Shown here: positions 49,722-58,244 of the stretch, in pieces | Position numbering within the stretch: the stretch's first letter is position 1 | Layout: every line of letters begins with the position of its first letter | DNA from: Novosphingobium sp. Leaf2 | GTDB taxonomy: Bacteria > Pseudomonadota > Alphaproteobacteria > Sphingomonadales > Sphingomonadaceae | Assembly (NCBI RefSeq): GCF_001421325.1 | Contig: NZ_LMJY01000019.1 | Coordinates: forward strand, 1 to 64,000 | DNA length: 64,000 nt | Direction: 5' to 3' | Position numbers and translations under genes: made by a program | The notes under the pieces: generated by a model | The model's input: the letters and a program-made list of their open reading frames with translations, nothing else | Database searches by the model: none | Told to the model about the DNA's origin: nothing

Positions 49722-51088
49722 GCCGCAAACGCCTGAGCATGGGTCTTGGCGCCTATGCGTTCGACAAAGTGGCGGTGGCCGTCGTCCAGATTCTCACGGT
49801 GCCGGTGCTCGCCAACGCCTGGGGGCTGACGCTGTACGGCACGTGGGCGATGGTGATGACCATTCCCACCTTCCTGGTGCTGGGCGATTTCGGCATCGTC
49901 AATTCCGCCGCCGCCCGCATGGTCGCGGCCATCGCGCGTGACGACTGGGATGCGGCCAACCGCACGCTGCACACCGCCTGGGCCACCACGCTGGCGATCA
50001 TCACCGTGATCGCGCTGATCATTGCAGGGGTGCTGTGGTGGCTGCCCGATGGCGTGGTGCCGGTCGCGCCCCGGTTCGACGAGGCGACATCGCGGCTGAC
50101 GATACTGATCCTGCTGATCTACGGGCTGACAACCATTGTGTTCCGCCTCAACACCGCCGCGCTGCGGTCGGCGATGCTGTACACGCAGTCGCTGTTCTTC
50201 GGCACCGGCGCCTATCTGATCGAAAATCTGAGCGTCGTGGCGATCGCCGCGCTAGGCTATGGTCCGCTGGCCGCGGCCATTTCGCTGCTGGTGCTGCGTC
50301 TGGTCGCTCTGCTGGCCGTCTACTTTGCCGGCGGGCGCCTGGTGCCGCGTCTGCGCCCGGGCATGTCCGCCATCTCACGCGTCGAACTGGGCGGCCTGTG
50401 GGGCCCGGCCATCGCGGCCAGCGCGCTGGGCTTTGGCGTGGCCGCCTATCTGCAAGGCAGCGTTATGATCCTGGGCGCAATCGCCGGGGCCGCCGCCGTG
50501 CCCGCCTTCACCGCCGTGCGCACCTTGTCACGCCTCGGCGTGCAGATGGCCACGATGATCTCGCTGCCGGTCTCGCAGGAATTCGGCAACGCGATGGGCA
50601 GGAACGAGATCTACCGCGCCGGCCGTTTCTTCGGGCTGGTGTTCCTGCCTGCGCTGGTGATGTCGGGCGTGGCGGGCTTGGGGCTCGTGCTGATCGGCCA
50701 GGAGTTCATAGCGGTGTGGACGCACGGCGCGATCCATGCCGACCAGATGCTGCTGTTCTTCATGGCGATATCCTCGTTCGCGGCGATGTTCTGGAACCCG
50801 CTGTCCAACCTCATCATGGTGATGAACCGCCAGCATGTGTTCTCCTACGCCAACCTGGCGATCAGCGCGGTCGGCCTTGGCGTGATCTACCTGTTCGCCG
50901 ACCGCTATGGCGCGGCTGCTGCGGGCGTGTCGTTCGCGCTGGTCGATGTGGTGACGCTGCTGGCGGTGGTCGCGTTCATCTGGCGCAACTGGCTGACACT
51001 GGCCTCGTTTCGCGCCGGCATCAAAAGCAGCTTCGATGAAATGCGCTATCCCGTGCGCATGCTGCGCTCGATCCGAAAACCGCGATGA
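49718..51088 (+). CDS. Wzx-like polysaccharide flippase
   Basis: A 456-residue integral membrane protein with about twelve to fourteen hydrophobic segments and a short basic C-terminus. The N-terminal LSMGLGAYAFDKVAVAVVQI and LRLVALLAVYFAGG segments fit the MOP/MATE-type polysaccharide exporters that move lipid-linked repeat units across the inner membrane. The start (ATG 49718) overlaps the stop of the WcaI-like gene, so the two are coupled. It points to a Wzx/Wzy-dependent pathway, matching the polymerase at 60684. Confidence 0.82.
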   Translation: MSRKRLSMGLGAYAFDKVAVAVVQILTVPVLANAWGLTLYGTWAMVMTIPTFLVLGDFGIVNSAAARMVAAIARDDWDAANRTLHTAWATTLAIITVIALIIAGVLWWLPDGVVPVAPRFDEATSRLTILILLIYGLTTIVFRLNTAALRSAMLYTQSLFFGTGAYLIENLSVVAIAALGYGPLAAAISLLVLRLVALLAVYFAGGRLVPRLRPGMSAISRVELGGLWGPAIAASALGFGVAAYLQGSVMILGAIAGAAAVPAFTAVRTLSRLGVQMATMISLPVSQEFGNAMGRNEIYRAGRFFGLVFLPALVMSGVAGLGLVLIGQEFIAVWTHGAIHADQMLLFFMAISSFAAMFWNPLSNLIMVMNRQHVFSYANLAISAVGLGVIYLFADRYGAAAAGVSFALVDVVTLLAVVAFIWRNWLTLASFRAGIKSSFDEMRYPVRMLRSIRKPR

Positions 51089-51244
51089 ACGCCGCATCGC
51101 CAGTATCGGCCAGCCGTCAATTTGGATTGCGGCACAGGGGCGACGCTTCTAGGTACGCCTACGTATCGCGGCCAAGGGGATGCAGTCAGCCGGGGTCGTC
51201 CAGGTTCAGCCCGCCTCACGCCGTCCGGCCTTCTGGAGCATGAC

Positions 51245-51964
51245 ATGAACGTAGCGCAGATCCTCGCCGATGCCTGGACCCTTGTGCAGGAGAATCTGGC
51301 GCACACCGTTTCGCTGCGCCGCGAGATCGTGTGGAAGCCCGATGGCAGCCCGGTCACCTCGGCGGACTATTACCACGAGGATCTGATCGGCGGTTTCCTG
51401 CGTGAGCGGATCCCCGGCGTTCTGCTGGTGGCCGAGGAAAGCTATACCCCGGAACTGGACCTGTCGGCCAGCTGGATGGCCATCCTCGATCCGATCGACG
51501 GCACCGAAAACTTCTGCTCCGGCCTCAAGGAATGGGGAGTCGCGCTGTCGATCTGGCACGAAGGCGTGCATCAGGGCAGCGCGCTGATGCTGCCCGAACT
51601 GGGCGAGGCGATCATCTCGGGCCAGCCGGTCGAAAAATTCCAGTCGCGCATCGTCGGCCTGTCTTCGTCGTACAACGACGAGATCGGCGCGATCATCGCC
51701 GCATCGCCCGAAAGCCGGGTGATGGGCTGCGCGGTCTATAATGCCTACAACGTCATTCGCGGCACTTTTGCGCGCTTCGTGAACCCGAAGGGTGCGTATA
51801 GCTGGGATCTTCAGGCCGGCGTCTCGCTGGCGCTGGAGCATGGCTGCGAGGTCTATCTCGAAGGGGAAATTTACGGTGGACAGCTTCTCGAACCAGATCG
51901 CCGACATCGCGTCGACATACGGCACCGACACGATCTTCATCCTGGGCAAGGGTCCCTCGGCTGA
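51245..51964 (+). CDS. Inositol monophosphatase family enzyme
   Basis: A 239-residue Mg-dependent phosphatase. The motifs are AEE (E64, E65), LDPIDGTENF (D82, D85) and the C-terminal SWDLQAG. It belongs to the inositol monophosphatase / CysQ / fructose-bisphosphatase-like superfamily. It lies next to a NeuB-like fusion and neuA. A possible role is removing a phosphate from a sugar or nonulosonate 9-phosphate, which is inference. The last 30 codons overlap the NeuB fusion start in another frame. Confidence 0.82.
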   Translation: MNVAQILADAWTLVQENLAHTVSLRREIVWKPDGSPVTSADYYHEDLIGGFLRERIPGVLLVAEESYTPELDLSASWMAILDPIDGTENFCSGLKEWGVALSIWHEGVHQGSALMLPELGEAIISGQPVEKFQSRIVGLSSSYNDEIGAIIAASPESRVMGCAVYNAYNVIRGTFARFVNPKGAYSWDLQAGVSLALEHGCEVYLEGEIYGGQLLEPDRRHRVDIRHRHDLHPGQGSLG

Positions 51965-53390
51965 CGACGTTCCTTCCGAAGTCTACGCCGGATCGCTGGT
52001 CATTGGCATCAACGATGCCGAGCGCATCTATCCGGCTGACATTTCGATCTTCTATGCCGACTGGGTGAAGGACGCGCTGGCCAAGGAAGGCCCGCGCTCG
52101 CGCCTGTACGTCACCTCGACCGACTATGCGCCCAGCCGCGGCGAAGTTCTGCGCGCCCCGCACGCGCCGCTGACGCAGGAGAGCAGCGACCTGATGGTCC
52201 AGCGCCTGCTGTCGGACGAGATCGTGATCGAGGACGTATTGTTCCTCACCGCGCTGCAGATCGCCCGCAACGTGGCGCGCCAGCGGGGCCGCCGCCAGAC
52301 CGTGTACATGGTGGGGTTCGATTTCAAGGCCGAGGCCGGCAACGCGCAGGCGATCGGCCGGCATTACGAAACCGACTCCGCCGATCAGCGCCGGCTGCGC
52401 ATCGAGATGCAGGAAAACTTCCTGCTCAACGCGCTGTACATGCTCAAGGACACCGAGGTGGACGTTGTCCATGTCGGCGGGCGCCCGTTCTCGCGCATAG
52501 ACAGCGCCCAGCTGGCCGACCAGTTCCTGCCCAAGCGCCACGCCCACGACCGCGCATGGGGCGTGTCGGTGATCGCGGAACTGACCACCAACCACTTCGG
52601 CGACCGGGGCCGGATCGACCGTATGGTCCGCGCCGCCAAGGCGGCGGGCGCCGACTTCGTGAAGTTCCAGAAGCGCGACGTCGAAAGCTTCTACACAGCG
52701 GAGCAGTTGGCCGCGCCCTATAAATCGCCATTTGGCACCACCTTCCGCGATTATCGCCACCAGCTCGAACTCGACGCCGACGATTTCGCGTATGTCGATA
52801 CCTTGTGCAAACAGCTGGGCATCAAGTGGTTCGCGTCTGCATTGGATGAGGCGTCGTACCGCTTCCTGCTCGACGCCGGATCGCACGCGATCAAGCTGCC
52901 CTCGACGATTTCGGAGCATACCCATTACCTGGAAACGGTGGCCAAAACGTGCGACCGCCCGATCGTGCTGTCCACCGGGATGACCGACAAGGCGTTCGAG
53001 GACTGGGTGGTGGAAACGTTCGCCAACAGTCCCGAACTGAACCTGTTGCAGTGCAATTCCGGCTATCCCACCCCGGCTGAGGATTGCAACGTGGGCGTGG
53101 TGCGCCACTACGCCCGCATCGCCCGCGAAAATCCGCGCATCGTGCCGGGCTATTCCAGCCACGATCAGGGCTGGTTCGGCTCCGCGCTGGCCGTGGCCGC
53201 AGGGGCGCGTATGGTGGAAAAGCACGTCAAGCTGGGTAACACCGAATGGGCCCACTTCGATGCCGTCGCGCTCGATCTCACCAAGCCCGACTTCAAGGAC
53301 TACGTCCAGAAGATCCGCGAGGCCGAAATCGTCATCGGCACCGAGGAAAAGGCCGTGAACCCCAGCGAACATCACAAGTACCGTCGCTGA
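51876..53390 (+). CDS. Fusion of a GxGPS-motif domain with a NeuB-type sialic acid synthase barrel
   Basis: A 504-residue protein from a GTG at 51876. Residues 1-215 hold a Rossmann-like domain with FILGKGPSADDV (GKGPS at 24-28), INDAERI, IFYAD and MVGFDF. This is the same series as in the protein at 44129. Residues about 228-500 are a NeuB TIM barrel: VSVIAELTTNHFGD, ADFVKFQ, AIKLPSTISEH, IVLSTGMTDKAF, LLQCNSGYPTPAED and MVEKHVKL. Typical synthases continue into an antifreeze-like SAF domain, but this protein ends right after the barrel (NPSEHHKYRR). The reaction would be condensing phosphoenolpyruvate with an N-acyl hexosamine or its 6-phosphate. neuA follows 37 bases later. The start overlaps the upstream phosphatase gene by 89 bases. 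Confidence 0.82.
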   Translation: MDSFSNQIADIASTYGTDTIFILGKGPSADDVPSEVYAGSLVIGINDAERIYPADISIFYADWVKDALAKEGPRSRLYVTSTDYAPSRGEVLRAPHAPLTQESSDLMVQRLLSDEIVIEDVLFLTALQIARNVARQRGRRQTVYMVGFDFKAEAGNAQAIGRHYETDSADQRRLRIEMQENFLLNALYMLKDTEVDVVHVGGRPFSRIDSAQLADQFLPKRHAHDRAWGVSVIAELTTNHFGDRGRIDRMVRAAKAAGADFVKFQKRDVESFYTAEQLAAPYKSPFGTTFRDYRHQLELDADDFAYVDTLCKQLGIKWFASALDEASYRFLLDAGSHAIKLPSTISEHTHYLETVAKTCDRPIVLSTGMTDKAFEDWVVETFANSPELNLLQCNSGYPTPAEDCNVGVVRHYARIARENPRIVPGYSSHDQGWFGSALAVAAGARMVEKHVKLGNTEWAHFDAVALDLTKPDFKDYVQKIREAEIVIGTEEKAVNPSEHHKYRR

Positions 53391-53427
53391 TCCGCTTGCC
53401 CGCCAACACCGACAGAAAGACCAGACC

Positions 53428-54159
53428 ATGAGCACAGCAAAACGAATTTGGGCCGTGGTGCCGGCACGTTCGGGCTCCAAGGGACTGCCGAACAAGAACG
53501 TGCGCATGCTGGCGGGCAAGCCGCTGATCGGGCACGCCATCCAGTTCGCACAGAATGCGGGGGTGTTCGAGCAGGTGCTGGTGTCCACGGACTCAGAAGA
53601 TTACGCGGCAATCGCGCGCGAACAGGGCGGATGGGTGCCGTTCCTGCGCGGGGAATCGGCGGCGCAGGACGCCAGCATGGAAGAGCATGTGCTGGCCGAC
53701 CTCGACGCGAAGCTGACGGAGCACGGCATCACCCCGCCCGACATCCTGGTGTGGTTGCGTCCCACCTTCCCGTTCCGATCGATCGACGACCTGAACACGG
53801 CGCTTTCGCTGATGGAAGATGACGTCGACGCAGTGCGTCTGGTCACCGAAGGCGAGCCGCGCCTGTATCAGATCGATGACGGTTATCTGGTTCCCCGTTT
53901 CGAGGACGGCGGGCGCTCGATGATCCGCAGGCAGGAATTTCCCGCGACTTACAAGGTCTTTCACACCGACATCTTCTGGTATCGCAATATCGCCTGGGGC
54001 GAGCGCTTCCTGGGATCGCGGATCAAGGCGGTGCCGGTACACAAGATCTGCGCGATGGACGTGGATGGCCAGGAAGATTTCGACATGATCGAAGCCATCA
54101 TGTCGGCGGCAGGACCCATCGTCGGGAAGTACTGCCAGCCGGCGTCAGCGTCGGAATAG
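53428..54159 (+). CDS. neuA: CMP-nonulosonic acid cytidylyltransferase (acylneuraminate type)
   Basis: A 243-residue nucleotidyltransferase that joins CTP to a nonulosonic acid to give CMP-sugar. VVPARSGSKGLPNKN at residues 10-24 is the CTP-binding signature. VSTDSEDYAAIA and LRPTFPFRSIDDL follow the family. Length is normal and no extra domain is attached. It directly follows the NeuB-like fusion. With it, this is good evidence for a sialic-like acid pathway, though whether the sugar is neuraminic, legionaminic or pseudaminic cannot be told. Confidence 0.88.
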   Translation: MSTAKRIWAVVPARSGSKGLPNKNVRMLAGKPLIGHAIQFAQNAGVFEQVLVSTDSEDYAAIAREQGGWVPFLRGESAAQDASMEEHVLADLDAKLTEHGITPPDILVWLRPTFPFRSIDDLNTALSLMEDDVDAVRLVTEGEPRLYQIDDGYLVPRFEDGGRSMIRRQEFPATYKVFHTDIFWYRNIAWGERFLGSRIKAVPVHKICAMDVDGQEDFDMIEAIMSAAGPIVGKYCQPASASE

Positions 54160-54265
54160 TCCACCAGGCAGATCGCGCATGGCGGGGCAAGTTAACGAGC
54201 GTTAATTTTCCTACACCACCCCGTTTCCGTCATCGCCGTCCCCGAGCAATCGAGGAGACGCGATC

Positions 54266-54697
54266 GTGCCCAGTTCCCCCATCATTCCCCCGTCAGCGTA
54301 TGTCACCCCGGTGGCAGTCGGCTTTGCCGATGCCCAAGGATCGCTGAGCGTCGTTGCATCGGGCGTGCCGCTGCCGGTCACCACCGTGCGCCAGTCCGCT
54401 CCGCCCGCGCCGCTTGCGGGCACCACCTCCGCCAACCTGCTGGCGGGCCCGTTCATCCCGCTGGCCGATTCGCCCATGCACCTGCAACTGAGCGGGACGT
54501 GGAGCGGCAGCGTGGTGCTGGAACGTTCGGTCGATGGCGGCGCCACGCGTCAGCCATTGACGGCGGGCGGCGTCGCCTGGGCGCGCTTTACCGGCAACGT
54601 CAACGAACCGGTCTGGCAGGAGCAGGAGCGCGAAGCGAGCTTCTACCTCGCCATCACGCTCACATCGGGCACCGTATCGTACCGGGTGTCGCAGTGA
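54266..54697 (+). CDS. Small protein preceding a beta-helix protein
   Basis: A 143-residue protein from a GTG at 54266 with GAGGAG upstream. It is rich in Ala, Pro, Thr and Ser, with strand-like segments (MHLQLSGTWSGSVVLERSVDGG, FYLAITLTSGTVSYRVSQ) suggesting a beta-sandwich like small phage virion or carbohydrate-binding domains. The stop overlaps the start of the beta-helix gene (GTGA), so the two are produced together. No signal peptide is visible. Function unknown. Confidence 0.6.
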   Translation: MPSSPIIPPSAYVTPVAVGFADAQGSLSVVASGVPLPVTTVRQSAPPAPLAGTTSANLLAGPFIPLADSPMHLQLSGTWSGSVVLERSVDGGATRQPLTAGGVAWARFTGNVNEPVWQEQEREASFYLAITLTSGTVSYRVSQ

Positions 54698-56862
54698 GCG
54701 CCCTCGATTTCGGGGCACGCGCTCTCGCCGTACGCGCCGGTGCCCAGGCCCCGCGCACGTTCGCTGCACTGGCCGCGTCAGCCTTGCATGATCAGGTCGA
54801 GCGCATCGAAAGCGCCGGCCATGCGGCAACCGGACGCGGCGCGGGCGCGTATGTCTGCGATGCGCTGGCAACCCCCGCGCTGATGGCCGCGCATCCCGCC
54901 GCCGTGTTCGCCGGGGCGGGCAAACGCCATTTCCGCCTGCTGGGAACGCCGGACGGTTTCGTGACGCCGGAAATGCTGGGCTGCCCCGCCTACGCACCGG
55001 GCGTCAACCAGCAGCCCTATATCCAGGCGGCGATCGACTATGCCAAGGCGGCCGGCCTCAAGGGCGTGTATTTCCCCGAAGCGGTGTACGAATTATGGAG
55101 CCCGCCCCGCAATCTGGCGAGCGGCTATGCCGCCACTGACCGCTCCGGCAACTTCCTCGTGATCGATGGCGCGGCGATTTCGCTCATCGGCCGGCATGGC
55201 AACCGCACCCGCCTGCATTGCAAAGGCCCACGCGGCGGCAGCCTTGCCACCGACTATCAGGTGGTGAACGTCGCCAGCTACGGCGGCGACGTGATCTGGC
55301 GCGGCGCCGCGGTGATGCTGACGGGAAGCACATCGGCCTTTGGCCCGCGCCCGGACGACAGCGCCCTCAGCCACGTCACCATCCGCGACCTGGTGTTCTA
55401 CTCCGACGCCAAGGGCGTGCGCAACACCGCCTGGCCCGCCCAGCCCTTGTCCCGCGATCCCACGGGGCTTCGCGAAAACTGCTGGGATATTTCCAACAAG
55501 GGCGTCTATTTTCAACAGAACGTGCACGTGGGCAACGTCTACATCGAGAATGTCGAGATCCTCGGCTTTCTGGGCGAGGCGGTCTACACCTCCGGTGTCT
55601 ACGCAACGCCAGGGTTGAAGGCGAGCAGGATATCGCTGCGCAACTGCGTGGTGCGGGACACCAACGGCCAGGCGCTCAACCCCAACGGCCCTTCGTTTTT
55701 CGACGTGGACGGGTTCTACGCCGAAAACTGCGGCTTCGCCTTCGAAGGCTGGTCGGGGGTCGAGGTTGGGCGTGTGGTCAACGCCTACTTCCGCAAGTGC
55801 AATTCGGGCGCGATCTACGGCAGCTACACCTACGACGCGCCGCTGCGCACCGATGGATCGCAACCCGGTTGCATCGTGGACGCCACGTTCGAGGATTGCG
55901 GCGACGTTTACATCGGGTCTTACGTGCAGGGCCGATTGCGGCTGATCGACAGTTCGCTGGCGCTGATAACGCAAAGCGCGACGATGGAATGCAAGGGCAA
56001 CAACCTTGACGTTACAGTCACGGTTCATTCGAAAAACATGGCGCAGGCCATGCGCTTCTCCACGTTCCCGGGTTCGTCGCAGAAGATCTGCAACAACACG
56101 ATCCGGCTCAATGTGGTGCGATCCAAGGAAGCCGAAGCGGCCGGGTACTGGTGCACCGCGCTGGTGAACCAGGCGGGGTCGCTGGGCAAAAGCAACTATG
56201 TCTCGCTGCGCGGTTATGCCGGCACCATCGGCACCACTACCGGCGTTACCGACAACTACGCCGCCATCGTGAACGACGGTATCCAAGGCTCCAACGGCAC
56301 GTTCGGGACTCCGTTCGATCCCACCACCACCCCTGCCCCGGACATGGGCTGCGGCTGGATGCGGGCCACGACGTTCAGCAGCGGGGCAACCAACTGCCCG
56401 GTCAGCCTGCCGGCGCTGACGATGTTCAACCACAACGCCGAAATCGTGATCGAGCATCGCGATGGCGCCAAACCCGGCAACGTCGTGGAGATCAAGGACG
56501 GTACCGTCACGCGCTGCCTGCTGGGCTTCAAGGACGCCGCCCGGTTCCGCGCCAACAAGGCGACCGCGTCATGGGATCTGGTCACCCCCACCAAGGCCCG
56601 CAGTGCCACCGCCACGATCGAGATGGCGGCAACCGCCATCGGCGCGGAAAGCGGGCCGTATGTCATTCCGGCCAGCGGCTGCCGTCCGCACCACCGCGTG
56701 GGTGTGACCGTTCCGGCCACAGGCATCGGCGGACTGGTGGTCAGCGCGCAGCGGGCCGAGACCGACGCGGTGCGGTTCTGGCTGCGCAACGTCGATGGAA
56801 CGGCGCCGTCCGCCATGGCTTCGGCCACATTCACCGCGCGCTGGTGGATCGACCCGCTCTAA
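54694..56862 (+). CDS. Right-handed beta-helix (pectate-lyase-like / tailspike-like) protein
   Basis: A 722-residue protein from a GTG overlapping the upstream stop. The N-terminal DFGARALAVRAGAQAPRTFA is followed by NQQPYIQAAIDYAKAAG-LKGVYFPEAVYEL, the opening signature of pectate-lyase-superfamily beta-helices and phage tailspikes. Many short strand-turn repeats (VYIENVEILGF, ISLRNCVVRDT, LIDSSLALITQ) follow, then a beta-rich C-terminal domain after about residue 560 ending in ARWWIDPL. No signal peptide is visible. It may modify or cleave the polysaccharide made by this locus or be a captured phage tail protein. The catalytic residues are not identified. Confidence 0.7.
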   Translation: MSALDFGARALAVRAGAQAPRTFAALAASALHDQVERIESAGHAATGRGAGAYVCDALATPALMAAHPAAVFAGAGKRHFRLLGTPDGFVTPEMLGCPAYAPGVNQQPYIQAAIDYAKAAGLKGVYFPEAVYELWSPPRNLASGYAATDRSGNFLVIDGAAISLIGRHGNRTRLHCKGPRGGSLATDYQVVNVASYGGDVIWRGAAVMLTGSTSAFGPRPDDSALSHVTIRDLVFYSDAKGVRNTAWPAQPLSRDPTGLRENCWDISNKGVYFQQNVHVGNVYIENVEILGFLGEAVYTSGVYATPGLKASRISLRNCVVRDTNGQALNPNGPSFFDVDGFYAENCGFAFEGWSGVEVGRVVNAYFRKCNSGAIYGSYTYDAPLRTDGSQPGCIVDATFEDCGDVYIGSYVQGRLRLIDSSLALITQSATMECKGNNLDVTVTVHSKNMAQAMRFSTFPGSSQKICNNTIRLNVVRSKEAEAAGYWCTALVNQAGSLGKSNYVSLRGYAGTIGTTTGVTDNYAAIVNDGIQGSNGTFGTPFDPTTTPAPDMGCGWMRATTFSSGATNCPVSLPALTMFNHNAEIVIEHRDGAKPGNVVEIKDGTVTRCLLGFKDAARFRANKATASWDLVTPTKARSATATIEMAATAIGAESGPYVIPASGCRPHHRVGVTVPATGIGGLVVSAQRAETDAVRFWLRNVDGTAPSAMASATFTARWWIDPL

Positions 56863-56871
56863 GGCCCTCCG

Positions 56872-58116
56872 TCAGTCCAGGCCGACGTCCGCAAGAAACC
56901 GCGCGATATTCTCGCGGTATCGCGCAAAGGTGTAATTGCGGGCCTCGGTCTGGGCATGGGCGCGGTAATGATCCAGCCGATCCCGGTCGTGGATGAGCGC
57001 CAGCATCGCCTCAAGCGTCAGTTGCGTGTCCGGCTTTTTCAGCAGGATGCCGGTATCGGGGGTGACGCCGTTGCCCGCTTGCGGGGGGTGGATCACCGCC
57101 ATGCCCGACGCCAGCGATTCCAGCAATGACAGGGACGAACCCTCGAAATAGCTGGGGAATACCATCGCGTGGTGGCGCGCCATGATGCCGGGAATCTCGT
57201 GGCGCGCCACGGTGGGAATATACGTCACCCGGTCGGCGTAGCGGGCGAACACGTCCCGCGCGATCTGCATGTGCCCCACCAGCGTCAATTCCGCTTGCGA
57301 GCGGGGCAACTGAGCGATCGCCTCCAGCACATGGTGCACCCCCTTGCGCATGCCGATCTGGCCCACGAACAGGAACCGCACCGGGCCATTACGATCCACC
57401 GGTGCAGGCGGCGGCGCAGCGGCGAACAGCGCCTCGTCGAAACAATATGGAATGACCCGCAGCTTGTCGGCAACGCCGGGCACCGGCGAATGATCGCGGA
57501 TCGTCTTGGCGCAGTAATCGCTGCCGCACACGATGTGATCGGCGGCAGCATACTCCGCATCGTCGCGATCGATGACCAGTTGCTCCATCGCCATGTGCCG
57601 GTCCGGAAACCAGTCCGCATGGCTTTCGAACACCTGCGCCATCGCGGCGTTGAAATAGCGCCAGTCGCCGATCGTGCGATCGAGGATCGAGACCCGCCCG
57701 GCCGCCCGCGCCTCCTGAAAGCTCTCCAGCGCGCTGGAGTTGTATCCCCACAGCGCAAACGGATCGGCGGAGCGGATCTCCGAGGCCAGCAGGCTGGCGA
57801 AACGGCGATTGCCGAACTGATCCAGCTTCACTGCTGCACGTGCGAAGCCCCCGCGCGCGGCCATCCGCTCCAGCCATTCGTAGAAGCCGATCGTCTTCAC
57901 CAAGTCCGGGTTGAGGGCGCGATGCTCGAACCGACTGAATTCGCGATGGACTTTCGCGCGCAGACCGCTCGGCAGAAAACGTTCGACCCGGTATGGCCAT
58001 TTATCCGAATTGTAAAAAATGCTGGTGGCATAGAATTGCAGGCGTTCCAGGTTCTGCAACGCGGTTGCCGTCTGCCAGCTATGCTGCGTACCAGGGTGAA
58101 ATACGGCGATCTTCAA
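56872..58116 (-). CDS. Glycosyltransferase family 4
   Basis: A 414-residue GT-B transferase on the minus strand. A TTG at 58116 with AAGG seven bases upstream fits the natural N-terminus (LKIAVFHPGTQHSW); a GTG at 58122 is an alternative. FLFVGQIGMRKGVHHVLEA and the donor motif VFPSYFEGSSLSLLESLASGMAVI are typical of family 4. It is the only minus-strand gene in the polysaccharide locus, and its stop lies nine bases past that of the beta-helix gene. Confidence 0.85.
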   Translation of the reverse strand: MKIAVFHPGTQHSWQTATALQNLERLQFYATSIFYNSDKWPYRVERFLPSGLRAKVHREFSRFEHRALNPDLVKTIGFYEWLERMAARGGFARAAVKLDQFGNRRFASLLASEIRSADPFALWGYNSSALESFQEARAAGRVSILDRTIGDWRYFNAAMAQVFESHADWFPDRHMAMEQLVIDRDDAEYAAADHIVCGSDYCAKTIRDHSPVPGVADKLRVIPYCFDEALFAAAPPPAPVDRNGPVRFLFVGQIGMRKGVHHVLEAIAQLPRSQAELTLVGHMQIARDVFARYADRVTYIPTVARHEIPGIMARHHAMVFPSYFEGSSLSLLESLASGMAVIHPPQAGNGVTPDTGILLKKPDTQLTLEAMLALIHDRDRLDHYRAHAQTEARNYTFARYRENIARFLADVGLD

Positions 58117-58244
58117 GGACACACCTTTGCGCAAACGAACACCCGGAAATGACCAGCGACCTTTTTGCGTTGCGCTGCGGAATGTCAATCGGATAGGTGT
58201 TTGTCCATGGATTTAGCCGTCAACCCGCACCCCGGAATCCGCCG

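Noticed and set aside
51753..53588. 611-codon minus-strand frame
   Set aside because: Antisense to the NeuB fusion; the composition is shadow-like and no domain is seen.
55093..56457. 454-codon minus-strand frame
   Set aside because: Antisense to the beta-helix gene; rich in Val, Ala, His and Arg without motifs.
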